DNA of 7,526 bases from Woeseia sp. (GTDB lineage Bacteria; Pseudomonadota; Gammaproteobacteria; Steroidobacterales; Woeseiaceae): contig JABIUH010000285.1 in the NCBI GenBank assembly GCA_018701055.1, positions 1 to 7,526 on the forward strand, written 5' to 3'. The position numbers were made by a program, and so were the translations under genes. Under the pieces are notes generated by a model that saw only the letters and a program-made list of their open reading frames with translations, ran no database searches and had not been told where the DNA came from. Position 1 is the first letter of the stretch; each line of letters opens with the position of its first letter. Positions 1 through 6,174 of the stretch are shown piece after piece.

Positions 1-453
1 CCAGCGCGTACGAAGTTTTCTGCTGTAACGGCAACTGGTGTTATCACGGATGGCGTATTTCAGAACGACGATTTTCTGGCAGAGCTGCCTTTCTTGCGTT
101 TGACGGGGGCGGGCATGGTCGATTTGGTCTCCACCGAGGTCGATTACGGTTTACAAGTGAGTGTTTTTGATCGACCCGAGTTTATGTCGGGCGCAACAGA
201 AGCCGAGCTTGCCGATTTCTCTGAGACGGTGGTGCCGCTTAAGATTACCGGACTACTTAGTGCGCCAAAAGTACGGCCTGATATCGAGGGAATCTACCGG
301 GGTCGGGTCGAAGAGGCAATCGAGGAGAAGAAGGCAGAACTCAAAGATCAACTGTTGAACAGGCTGCTTGGTGGTAGTAACGATGCGCCTGTGGAAGGCG
401 CAGTCGACGATGTTGCGCCAGAGGAAGAGCAAGAAGAAGACCTCGAGGATTAA
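1..453 (+). CDS. AsmA family protein, C-terminal end (5' truncated by window)
   Basis: The reading frame is open from the first base and ends in TAA at 451-453, leaving about 150 C-terminal residues of a longer protein. The visible part has the features of the AsmA C-terminal domain: a beta-rich stretch (FLRLTGAGMVDLVSTEVDY) of the type seen in AsmA/TamB-like bridge proteins, a 'VPLKITGLLSAPKVRPDI' segment, then a charged helix with EEKKAELKDQLLNRLLGG. The last 20 or so residues are strongly acidic (EEEQEEDLED). AsmA proteins are inner-membrane-anchored periplasmic proteins linked to outer-membrane assembly and lipid transport. The start and membrane anchor lie left of the window. An asmA-like gene upstream of mutY is, as I recall, a recurring order in gammaproteobacteria such as Pseudomonas, which supports the call. 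Family assignment is from sequence pattern, without a search. Confidence 0.75.
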   Translation, partial: PARTKFSAVTATGVITDGVFQNDDFLAELPFLRLTGAGMVDLVSTEVDYGLQVSVFDRPEFMSGATEAELADFSETVVPLKITGLLSAPKVRPDIEGIYRGRVEEAIEEKKAELKDQLLNRLLGGSNDAPVEGAVDDVAPEEEQEEDLED

Positions 454-496
454 CTTAAGAAAGATTTACTCAAGAAGCTATTCCAGTAAATCAATC

Positions 497-1132
497 TTGA
501 GGCAAACTCCAGAAATTCGTGCCAGTTTAACGCTGGCTATTCTGCTGCTTAGCTCATTTTGCCTCAATGCCGCTGAGCTGCGCAGCATTGAGGTCGAGCG
601 CGACCACAATCACTACACCATGACGTCAGTGAGTTGGTTGGACGTCGAGTCCAAAGTGCTCTACGCGGTGTTGGAAAATCACGATCTTTTTACGCACTTT
701 ACGAGCGCGGTGGTCGAATCTCGCAATACGGAAGCTGATGGGGAAGGTTGGCCGCAGTTTTATTCTCGCTTTGAAGGCTGCGTTATCGTGTATTGCAAAT
801 CATTCATTCGTAATGGCTATCTTGAGTTGATGCCGCATACGGACCTGGTCGCTATCGTTGATCCCGATCGTAGTGACTTTAAACGCAGCGTTGAAACGTG
901 GTCGCTGACCGAGGAAGATGGCGGCACGATCATGGAGTATACGTTCGACATGGAACCAGATTTTTGGGTGCCGCCTGTTATTGGTCCGTTCTATATCAAG
1001 CGCGCATTAAAAACAGGCGGTGAGAAAGCCATCGATCGAATTGAGGCATTAATCTGGGAGCAGGAAGCGGCTCTCGAGCAAGGCCCTAAAGTGGCCGTTG
1101 AGCAGAATCAAGAAGCGGCCGTTGAGCAATAA
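497..1132 (+). CDS. Secreted START/SRPBCC-like (polyketide cyclase/COQ10-type) protein
   Basis: The frame is open from ATG 368, but residues encoded before about 497 are a +1-shifted reading of the acidic asmA tail and give an implausible run of Arg and Lys. I prefer TTG at 497, which yields 211 residues beginning with a normal Sec signal peptide (MRQTPEIRASLTLAILLL, then SSFCLNAA, cleavage near residue 26). ATG 410 is the alternative. The mature part reads as a lipid-binding SRPBCC/START fold: 'LDVESKVLYAVLENHDLFTHFTSA' near the N-terminus, central strands with Cys95 and Cys100 (a possible disulfide if periplasmic), and a C-terminal helix after 'PVIGPFYIKRALK'. No lipobox is present because Phe precedes the Cys. 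The last 24 residues are three 8-residue repeats (EQEAALEQ, GPKVAVEQ, NQEAAVEQ). It follows asmA by 43 bp and overlaps mutY by 11 bp, so it is probably cotranscribed. Ligand and role are unknown. Confidence 0.6.
   Translation: MRQTPEIRASLTLAILLLSSFCLNAAELRSIEVERDHNHYTMTSVSWLDVESKVLYAVLENHDLFTHFTSAVVESRNTEADGEGWPQFYSRFEGCVIVYCKSFIRNGYLELMPHTDLVAIVDPDRSDFKRSVETWSLTEEDGGTIMEYTFDMEPDFWVPPVIGPFYIKRALKTGGEKAIDRIEALIWEQEAALEQGPKVAVEQNQEAAVEQ
1058..1129 (+). repeat. Three tandem 24-bp units at the 3' end of the SRPBCC-like gene
   Basis: Units at 1058-1081, 1082-1105 and 1106-1129 encode EQEAALEQ, GPKVAVEQ and NQEAAVEQ. GGCCGTTGAGCA is identical at 1093-1104 and 1117-1128. The third unit contains the mutY TTG start (1122) and the AAGAAG ribosome-binding site upstream of it. 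The second unit supplies another in-frame TTG (1098) but without the AAGAAG. Confidence 0.8.
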
Positions 1133-2192
1133 GGAATTTGCGGACAAGGTTGTCCGTTGGTTTAGTCTTCACGGACGTAAAGATTTGCCCTGGCAGGCCC
1201 AGCCAACGCCGTATCGGGTATGGATCTCCGAAGTAATGTTGCAACAAACGCAGGTCGCGACGGTAATCCCTTACTTCGAACGATTTATGATTTCGTTTCC
1301 AAGCGTCGAAGCGCTTGCCGATGCGGCGATCGACGATGTGCTCCATCACTGGTCAGGCCTTGGCTATTACGCGCGTGCCAGAAACCTGCACAAGTCAGCT
1401 CAACTAATCCGCGCCGAGTTCGATAATCAATTTCCAAGCGATTTCGACGATGTACTGGCGTTGCCGGGCGTAGGACGATCAACTGCGGGCGCGATTCTCG
1501 CGCTTTCGGGAAATGAACGGCACGCGATTCTGGACGGGAATGTAAAACGGGTCCTGGCGCGGCACAATGCGATCGATGGATGGGCAGGAAAACCGGCTGT
1601 TGCCCGTGCACTTTGGAAAATTGCTGAGGAAAAAACCCCGACTAAAGACATCGCCAAGTACACACAGGCGATGATGGATCTTGGGGCAACCGTGTGTACT
1701 CGTACCAAGCCGAGATGTCCCGAGTGCCCGGTTGTGGATAGTTGCGAAGCGCACGCTTTGGGAAAGGCGCTTGAATTTCCCGGCAAACGACCCAAGAAAG
1801 TAAAACCGTTGAAGCAAAAACATATGCTAATGATTCAGAATGGCAACGAAGTCTATCTAGAGCGACGACCAGCAGCTGGAATTTGGGGTGGCTTGTGGAG
1901 CTTTCCCGAGCTGGATGATGAAAACGAGATTGAAGCATGGTGCGATCGAGTGATCGGTGCGATTCCCGTTGATGTTGAACGATGGGATACTGTGCGTCAT
2001 AGTTTTACGCACTTTGATCTGGATATTGAACCGATTGTGGTGACGCTGAGCCATGGCGCATGCAAAGTTCAAGACAACGGCGAAGAGGTTTGGTACAACG
2101 TTAACTCACCACAGCAGCTTGGTATTGCAGCGCCGGTGAGCGATCTAATTGATAAACTGAAAGAGCAGAATAGTTATGTCCCGAATGGTTAA
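1122..2192 (+). CDS. mutY: Adenine DNA glycosylase MutY
   Basis: This enzyme removes adenine mispaired with 8-oxoguanine in the GO repair system. The start is TTG at 1122 rather than the in-frame TTG at 1098: it gives MSNKEFADKVVRW, which aligns residue for residue with the E. coli N-terminus MQASQFSAQVLDW, and AAGAAG (1110-1115) sits 6 nt upstream. The protein is 356 residues (E. coli 350). Visible features: the HhH-GPD domain with catalytic Glu37 in SEVMLQQTQ and Asp138 in ILDGNVKRVL; the helix-hairpin-helix LPGVGRSTAGA (114-124); the [4Fe-4S] ligands Cys192, Cys199, Cys202 and Cys208 in C-X6-C-X2-C-X5-C spacing; and a C-terminal NUDIX-like domain that reads 8-oxoG (GIWGGLWSFPEL, then RHSFTHFDLDI). 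All catalytic and cluster positions match E. coli numbering, so the protein should be active. It overlaps the preceding gene by 11 bp and yggX by 17 bp, consistent with translational coupling. Confidence 0.98.
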   Translation: MSNKEFADKVVRWFSLHGRKDLPWQAQPTPYRVWISEVMLQQTQVATVIPYFERFMISFPSVEALADAAIDDVLHHWSGLGYYARARNLHKSAQLIRAEFDNQFPSDFDDVLALPGVGRSTAGAILALSGNERHAILDGNVKRVLARHNAIDGWAGKPAVARALWKIAEEKTPTKDIAKYTQAMMDLGATVCTRTKPRCPECPVVDSCEAHALGKALEFPGKRPKKVKPLKQKHMLMIQNGNEVYLERRPAAGIWGGLWSFPELDDENEIEAWCDRVIGAIPVDVERWDTVRHSFTHFDLDIEPIVVTLSHGACKVQDNGEEVWYNVNSPQQLGIAAPVSDLIDKLKEQNSYVPNG

Positions 2193-2442
2193 TTGCATCA
2201 TCCTGAAAGCTGAAGCGGAAGGGCTCGACTACGCGCCTTATCCCGGCGAACTAGGACAAAAGATATACGACGGCGTATCAAAAGAAGCGTGGCAGCGATG
2301 GCTGGCTCACCAGACGACGCTTATCAATGAGAATAGGCTTACACCCATTGAGCCCGAGGCCCGAAAGTTTCTTGAAACCGAAATGGATAAGTATTTCTTT
2401 GGCGAGGGATCGGCAGCTCCGACTGGGTACGTGCCCGAGTAG
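2176..2442 (+). CDS. yggX: Fe(2+)-trafficking / oxidative damage protection protein YggX
   Basis: An 88-residue cytosolic protein of the YggX family, normally about 90 residues, proposed to handle Fe(II) and protect Fe-S enzymes from oxidative damage. Diagnostic stretches are MSR at the start, the conserved Cys7, YPGELG (22-27), SKEAW (35-39), QTTLINE (46-52) and the C-terminal GYVPE corresponding to GYTPE in E. coli. The ATG at 2176 overlaps the end of mutY by 17 bp; no strong independent ribosome-binding site is obvious, so coupling to mutY translation is likely. The mutY-yggX pairing is widespread in gammaproteobacteria and joins an Fe-S repair enzyme to an iron-handling protein. No terminator is obvious directly after the TAG; the sequence passes into the repeat cluster that begins near 2529. 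Confidence 0.97.
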   Translation: MSRMVNCIILKAEAEGLDYAPYPGELGQKIYDGVSKEAWQRWLAHQTTLINENRLTPIEPEARKFLETEMDKYFFGEGSAAPTGYVPE

Positions 2443-2528
2443 CGTAACGGATTCGCGCTCCGGGATTACGGCAGCGAGAACCCGAGCGCCTCGCGCGCTC
2501 CCAACTCGGCCAATACGAGAAGTAACCC

Positions 2529-2856
2529 GTCCCAATCCCGTCTTTGCGAGGCGGCGCAGTTGAGGAAACCAGGCCGACCTTTTCTTTGCGAGGAGGCATA
2601 GCCGACGAAGCAATCCATTTCTATTGACGCGGATTGGATCGCGTCGCGTTGCTCGCGATGACGTTAGCGCGGAGTCGAGAGCCCGCCACACACCTTAGCT
2701 CCATTACGGAAACGAGGCGCACCTGAGCAATCCGTCCAAACCCCGTCACGGAAAGGACACTCACCTGAGGGATCCACCCCAACCCCGTCTTTGCGAGGAG
2801 GCGTAGCCGACGAAGCAATCCATTTTTCTTTTAACGCCAACCCGCTCGCAATGATG
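2529..2856 (+). repeat. Cluster of diverged 'GCGAGG...GAAGCAATCC' repeats, partly tandem and partly inverted
   Basis: At least five related units read in the same direction: 2529-2570 (degenerate), 2584-2616, 2701-2733, 2734-2775 and 2776-2821. The last three are directly adjacent with lengths of 33 to 46 bp. The best units share TCTTTGCGAGGAGGCGTAGC followed by CGACGAAGCAATCC; two diverged units replace the centre with CACCTGAG. An inverted arm follows the 2584 unit (2631-2663, GGATTGG...CGCGATGACG), making an imperfect 80-bp dyad. A weaker one follows the 2776 unit (CTCGCAATGATG, 2844-2855). This resembles the common intergenic palindromic repeats with CGTCATTGCGAG and AAGCAATCC arms found in many bacterial genomes. 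The 86 bp between yggX and the first unit hold a further very degraded unit at best (ATTACGGCAGCGAG near 2465) and no gene. Confidence 0.85.
2584..2663. repeat. Imperfect inverted-repeat element within the cluster
   Basis: The left arm 2584-2616 (CTTTGCGAGGAGGCATAGCC, then GACGAAGCAATCC) and the right arm 2631-2663 (GGATTGGATCGCGTCGCGTT, then GCTCGCGATGACG) are approximate reverse complements around a short AT-rich centre (CATTTCTATTGACG). This two-armed arrangement is the most complete copy of the element in the window and could fold as a long hairpin in RNA or single-stranded DNA. Confidence 0.7.
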
Positions 2857-3342
2857 AAATAGGATATTTCGTTTCCCGCGTACTGGCCAACGTCGACAAT
2901 CCAATCAGATAAGACGCCCGATCCGGGGTGGTCGAACTCCGACAAAACTTTTATTTCGATGCTTTGCTTGCCAGGTGGAAATGTAAGCATTGCTTCGAAC
3001 CTTCCATCCCACGGCCCGTCTTCTTCGCGACCAAAGGGTTCTGTCGCATCTGCACGATGCATATCTACATCGTTAACGTTGACAATTTCTTCAATAACTC
3101 GAGCTTCCCCCAGTCGTTGGCCGAATGAAGGTCTGCAAACTCTGTTGGTTGATCTGGGTTTTCCATGCGCACGAATAGCTTCACGTGATCGATCGGACCG
3201 TAAACATTTCCGTGCGTGATTCTTATGACGGTTTCTTGATTTGCCAAAGGCGAGGCGAAGATTGTTTTTCCGAAGAGCACTGATTCGCCCCAATTTTCCA
3301 ACCCCATTTGTTGTTAAAGCTAACTCTGGCTACTGCGACCAT
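2857..3342 (-). pseudogene. Frameshifted remnant of an unrecognised gene
   Basis: Protein-like sequence appears on the minus strand in two or three frames. From ATG 3307 one frame gives SVLFGKTIFASPLANQETV, then DHVKLFVRMENPDQPTEFADL, and degrades after about 3125. Another frame takes over there (FGQRLGEARVIEEIVNVNDV, then GRFEAMLTFPPGKQSIEIKV) and continues to about 2857, where it runs into the repeat cluster and stays open on repeat sequence to a stop at 2664. The join of FADLHS to FGQRLGEA in CTTCATTCGG looks like a single indel. A better ribosome-binding site (GAGGTG) precedes ATG 3342 in a third frame (MVAVARVSFNN), suggesting a second lesion near 3305. The composition suggests a beta-sandwich domain, but I do not recognise the family. 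It lies 45 bp downstream of the Lrp-type gene on the same strand. A sequencing indel cannot be excluded. Confidence 0.55.
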
Positions 3343-3387
3343 TTGTTCACCTCAATCCATATCGGGGGCCGTCCGTAGAGTTTCGCC

Positions 3388-3849
3388 TTATGGCAACGGT
3401 AATTCCGTGGATTTCGTCACCGTCCTAATCGCAACACTCGAATTCACTCGGGAAACCCCAGGCAAGCGTGTTAACCCCTCGTTGTGCAATCTTTCGAAGT
3501 CGGCCATGTCCGATACGACTACTCGCAGCAGATAATCGAACTCTCCCGTCATCAAATAGCACTCCATAATTTCTGGAATGTTTTTAACTGCGATCTCAAA
3601 TGCGGCGAGCTCGCTTTGTTCCTCACGTCGCAGGGCAATGTGTACAAAAACGGTTCCCGATAAACCCGCTGCTTTCTGATCCAGCAGCGCCACGTACTTT
3701 TCAATCAGTCCTGCCTGCTCCAGCGCGCGGACTCGTCGTAAGCAGGCGGATTCAGAGAGGTTCACCAGATTGGCAAGCTGCACATTGCTGACCCGACCGT
3801 CGCGCTGCAGGGCGGTCAGTATGATTCGATCGAATCTGTCTAGTTTCAT
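3388..3849 (-). CDS. Lrp/AsnC family transcriptional regulator, divergent from ald
   Basis: A 153-residue protein of typical Lrp/AsnC length. It begins MKLDRFDRIILTALQRDGR, the usual LDxxDxxIL opening, followed by an N-terminal winged helix-turn-helix (about residues 20-50, SNVQLANLVNLSESACLRRV, then RALEQAGLI). The linker leads to a RAM effector-binding domain (about 65-143) with the GEFDY motif at 102-106 and LPGVSRV near 129-135, the region that binds amino acids and forms the oligomer. It is transcribed away from alanine dehydrogenase, an arrangement seen repeatedly for Lrp-type regulators (AldR and relatives) that control ald in response to alanine. I infer it regulates ald and itself through the shared spacer. 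The ATG at 3849 is preceded by GAGAATTCCTTC, a modest ribosome-binding site. No key residue looks missing. Confidence 0.93.
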   Translation of the reverse strand: MKLDRFDRIILTALQRDGRVSNVQLANLVNLSESACLRRVRALEQAGLIEKYVALLDQKAAGLSGTVFVHIALRREEQSELAAFEIAVKNIPEIMECYLMTGEFDYLLRVVVSDMADFERLHNEGLTRLPGVSRVNSSVAIRTVTKSTELPLP

Positions 3850-3867
3850 GAAGGAATTCTCTAATAA

Positions 3868-3881
3868 TAATAAATTTATTA
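3868..3881. promoter_or_regulatory. Perfect 14-bp palindrome (TAATAAATTTATTA), candidate operator
   Basis: This is an exact palindrome in the AT-rich spacer between the Lrp-type gene and ald, 19 bp upstream of the regulator start. Lrp-family proteins bind AT-rich dyads in multiples. Its position suits autoregulation. Function is inferred. Confidence 0.55.
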
Positions 3882-3895
3882 GCAGAATATGCCAT

Positions 3896-3909
3896 AAATA
3901 GATCTATTT
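3896..3909. promoter_or_regulatory. Second perfect 14-bp palindrome (AAATAGATCTATTT), candidate operator
   Basis: An exact palindrome whose centre lies 28 bp from that of the one at 3868-3881, close to three helical turns, so two regulator dimers could sit on nearly the same DNA face. It lies 86 bp upstream of the ald ATG. A weaker dyad, GATAA-GACG-TTATC, lies at 3938-3951. No convincing -35/-10 pair could be fixed by eye. Confidence 0.5.
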
Positions 3910-3995
3910 CGCACTGGAACGGCAAGAGAATTGCGAAGATAAGACGTTATCCTGTGCAGATAAATGAGAACAAACAAGATTCGGGGAGAATCGAG

Positions 3996-5117
3996 ATGAA
4001 GGTCGGAGTACCTAAGGAAATCAAGATTTTGGAGTATCGCGTGGGCACGGTGCCGGCGGGTGTACGTGAACTTAGCAACGATGGTCATGAGGTCATCGTC
4101 GAAACCAATGCGGGTGCTGGCATCGGCATGACGGATGCGGATTATGAAGCAGCAGGCGCGAAAGTCGTGGCTACCGCAAAAGAAGTATATGACTTAGCGG
4201 ATCTAATCGTAAAAGTTAAAGAACCGCAGCTCAGTGAATGCGGCATGTTGCGAGAGGGCCAGGTCCTGTTTACCTATCTGCATCTCGCTGCAGATCCGGC
4301 GCAAGCAGAAGCATTAGTTAAATCAGGTTCGACTGCGATCGCTTACGAGACGGTTACGGCAAATGATGGTTCCTTGCCTTTGCTAACGCCGATGAGTGAA
4401 GTAGCCGGTCGCTTGTCGATTCAAGCGGGCGCATTTGCCTTGCAGAAGGCGAATGGCGGGCGTGGTGTTTTGTTGGGCGGTGTACCTGGTGTTGCGCCGG
4501 GCAAGGTTGTTGTTATTGGTGGCGGTGTTGCCGGATTAAATGCAGCAGATATGGCGGTTGGACTTGGTGCGGAAGTGACGATCTTGGATCGCTCGGTGCC
4601 ACGTTTACGAGAAATCGAAAAAATATATGGCGGACGAATCAAAACGCAGTACTCGACGATTCAGGCTGTCGACACATTGATTCCAGATGCGGACTTGGTC
4701 ATTGGCGCCGTTCTGGTTGCAGGTGCCGCAGCACCGAAATTGGTATCAGCAGAGCAAGTTAGCAGGATGCGACCCGGTGCAGTTTTGGTAGACATCTCCA
4801 TCGATCAAGGGGGTTGTTTCGAAACCAGTCGTCCGACTACGCATGCAGAACCAACTTATACCGTTGATGATGTGGTCCACTATTGTGTTACGAACATGCC
4901 GGGCGCGGTGCCAAGAACATCGACTTTTGCTTTAACAAACGTCACATTGCCTTTCGTTAAAGCGCTGGCGAATGACGGATGGCGTGAAGCCTTAAGAAAG
5001 GATGCACATTTGGCAAATGGTTTGAACGTGCATGCAGGACAAGTGAATTACGAAGCGGTGGCTAGGGAATTGGGCTACGACTACCAGTCAGCCAAAGATG
5101 CGTTGAATGCAGCCTGA
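3996..5117 (+). CDS. ald: Alanine dehydrogenase
   Basis: The enzyme reversibly deaminates L-alanine to pyruvate and ammonium with NAD+, linking alanine use to central metabolism and nitrogen. I chose ATG 3996 (373 residues, close to the family's roughly 371) over the in-frame GTG 3954, because it starts with the conserved MKVGVPKEIK and has GGGGAG (3983-3988) 7 nt upstream. Substrate and catalytic residues fall at the positions known for the M. tuberculosis enzyme: Arg15, Lys75 (VKVKEP), His96 (TYLHLA) and Asp270 (VDISIDQGG). The NAD-binding Rossmann motif GGGVAGLNAADMA is at 175-187, with Asp198 ending the second strand (VTILD) to hold the adenosine ribose. It is a single-gene unit, divergent from the Lrp-type regulator and closed by a strong terminator, so alanine-responsive control by that neighbour is the likely regulation. 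Confidence 0.98.
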   Translation: MKVGVPKEIKILEYRVGTVPAGVRELSNDGHEVIVETNAGAGIGMTDADYEAAGAKVVATAKEVYDLADLIVKVKEPQLSECGMLREGQVLFTYLHLAADPAQAEALVKSGSTAIAYETVTANDGSLPLLTPMSEVAGRLSIQAGAFALQKANGGRGVLLGGVPGVAPGKVVVIGGGVAGLNAADMAVGLGAEVTILDRSVPRLREIEKIYGGRIKTQYSTIQAVDTLIPDADLVIGAVLVAGAAAPKLVSAEQVSRMRPGAVLVDISIDQGGCFETSRPTTHAEPTYTVDDVVHYCVTNMPGAVPRTSTFALTNVTLPFVKALANDGWREALRKDAHLANGLNVHAGQVNYEAVARELGYDYQSAKDALNAA

Positions 5118-5149
5118 TCGACTTCCCTCTGATCAGGACGACTTTACTT

Positions 5150-5174
5150 AGCCGGGCGTAAGCCCGGCTTTTTT
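5150..5174 (+). terminator. Intrinsic terminator of ald
   Basis: A perfect 8-bp GC-rich stem, AGCCGGGC (5150-5157) and GCCCGGCT (5162-5169), with a GTAA loop runs directly into six T residues (5169-5174), 33 bp after the ald stop. A second, weaker dyad (CCTGATC at 5113 and GATCAGG at 5131) overlaps the stop codon and has no T-tract. Confidence 0.93.
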
Positions 5175-5330
5175 ATGCAGGGATGTATTTATGCCGCGGA
5201 GCTCTTGGATGGGCGAGCGCGGTGGTTGTTTGTAAGCACTGGTCGTTGCGATGAGTCAGAATCCGATGGCCTGGTCTTTGTGAGTCGTTAAGCGGCCCCG
5301 AAATGTTCTGGAGCAATTTTGAACGCACGA

Positions 5331-5354
5331 CGAATTGGCACGACAGCCAATTCG
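5331..5354. repeat. Perfect 9-bp hairpin between convergent ald and the PucR-like gene
   Basis: CGAATTGGC (5331-5339) and GCCAATTCG (5346-5354) are exact reverse complements with a 6-nt loop. There is no T-tract on either strand, so this is not a standard terminator. The rest of 5175-5437 contains no convincing gene. Confidence 0.6.
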
Positions 5355-5374
5355 GACGAACGAATGAAATGAGT

Positions 5375-5389
5375 TCGCCCGACGGGCGA
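5375..5389. repeat. GC-rich hairpin TCGCCC-GAC-GGGCGA
   Basis: A perfect 6-bp GC-rich stem with a 3-nt loop, 48 bp beyond the 3' end of the PucR-like gene. It is followed on the + strand by GATGCAGGATG, which looks like an intergenic REP-type sequence. It could help stop minus-strand transcription but lacks a run of U residues. Confidence 0.5.
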
Positions 5390-5437
5390 GATGCAGGATG
5401 TTGTCGGTCAATCAATCCATTTTCCCTAAATGCTGCT

Positions 5438-6031
5438 CTAACCTTCCACGCAATCAATCGCTAATAACAATTCATTCAAGTCATGAAAAGAAAAGGCGTT
5501 TTGTCCTGTCATATCCCGAATGCGTTGCACTCGTGAATAGATCAGATTCGGATGCACCGACAATGCTTTCGCGACCTGCAAAAAATTCATGTCAGTATCT
5601 GCATATGCACGCAACGTTGCCGCTAGCGATCCACGCGCCTTTTGATCCGCAGTAACAAACTTGTCGACCCACGCAGGAAGAGAAACGTCACCTTGCTGCT
5701 TGATGGCGCGCAACATGATTTGACGAACAGGAATTTCCGAGTACTGCACAACACGTTCAGCAACAGTCGCAAAATCCAAAGCGAGTCGGGACTCCTCTAA
5801 GGCGCGCGGAATGTGAAATGTCGACGGCTGATCCGCGCTCAAACCTAACAACACCGCTGGTCTCATTTTTGACAAGGCGGGCCGTACCCGTTCTGCGAGT
5901 GTCGTTTTAGCAACGGTCCATCGGGATACGCGTCGTGTTCCAGAAAAAATTGCGATAACAACGTTGTCATGAATGCCGAAAAGCTTTCGTACGGGTAGTG
6001 ACGTTGTGACGTCATCAAGCGTCGATATCAT
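5438..6031 (-). CDS. PucR/CdaR-type transcriptional regulator, short and probably N-terminally truncated
   Basis: This 197-residue protein ends in the PucR C-terminal helix-turn-helix: about residues 134-194, with GSLAATLRAYADTDMNFLQV, AKALSVHPNLIYSRVQRIRD and FHDLNELLLAIDC. Before it is a stretch resembling the second half of the CdaR GGDEF-like domain (about 20-105: VVIAIFSGTRR, GLSADQPSTFHIPRALEESR, RLALDFATVAERVV). Regulators of this family are usually around 400 residues with a further N-terminal sensor half, which is absent here. Upstream in the same frame only 12 codons (including CTG, reading LKWIIPRAQRM) are open before a TAG, so the missing half is not simply masked by a start choice. 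ATG 6031 has only a poor ribosome-binding site. It is the next gene after djlA on the same strand, 143 bp away. It may be a decaying gene or a minimal DNA-binding regulator; its target is unknown. Confidence 0.75.
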   Translation of the reverse strand: MISTLDDVTTSLPVRKLFGIHDNVVIAIFSGTRRVSRWTVAKTTLAERVRPALSKMRPAVLLGLSADQPSTFHIPRALEESRLALDFATVAERVVQYSEIPVRQIMLRAIKQQGDVSLPAWVDKFVTADQKARGSLAATLRAYADTDMNFLQVAKALSVHPNLIYSRVQRIRDMTGQNAFSFHDLNELLLAIDCVEG

Positions 6032-6174
6032 TCGCTGTGCGCGCGGGATTATCCATTTCAGTTGGGTCTATAGGCTGCCCAGCAACCACGCAATATGATT
6101 AACGTTGATCGAGGTAACCGCCACGGCTCATGAAGTAACAGTTGAATCTCTATTGTTCATCAAGGGTTACCAGA

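Noticed and set aside
368..496. Long N-terminal extension of the SRPBCC-like protein from ATG 368 or ATG 410
   Set aside because: The segment is a shifted-frame reading of the asmA acidic tail that produces a long Arg/Lys run before the signal peptide; TTG 497 gives a normal signal peptide. ATG 410 remains possible.
1098..1121. TTG 1098 as the mutY start
   Set aside because: It adds eight residues absent from E. coli MutY and lacks a ribosome-binding site, whereas TTG 1122 aligns exactly and has AAGAAG upstream.
2278..2818. Minus-strand ORFs of 137 and 65 residues with repeated LLRRLRLLAKTGLGWI-like peptides
   Set aside because: The repeated peptides are translations of the intergenic DNA repeat units and do not resemble a protein family.
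2529..2856. CRISPR array
   Set aside because: The units are diverged, partly adjacent without unique spacers, and partly inverted; they look like an intergenic palindromic repeat family.
3954..3995. GTG 3954 as the ald start
   Set aside because: It adds 14 non-conserved residues; ATG 3996 begins the conserved MKVGVPKEIK and follows GGGGAG.
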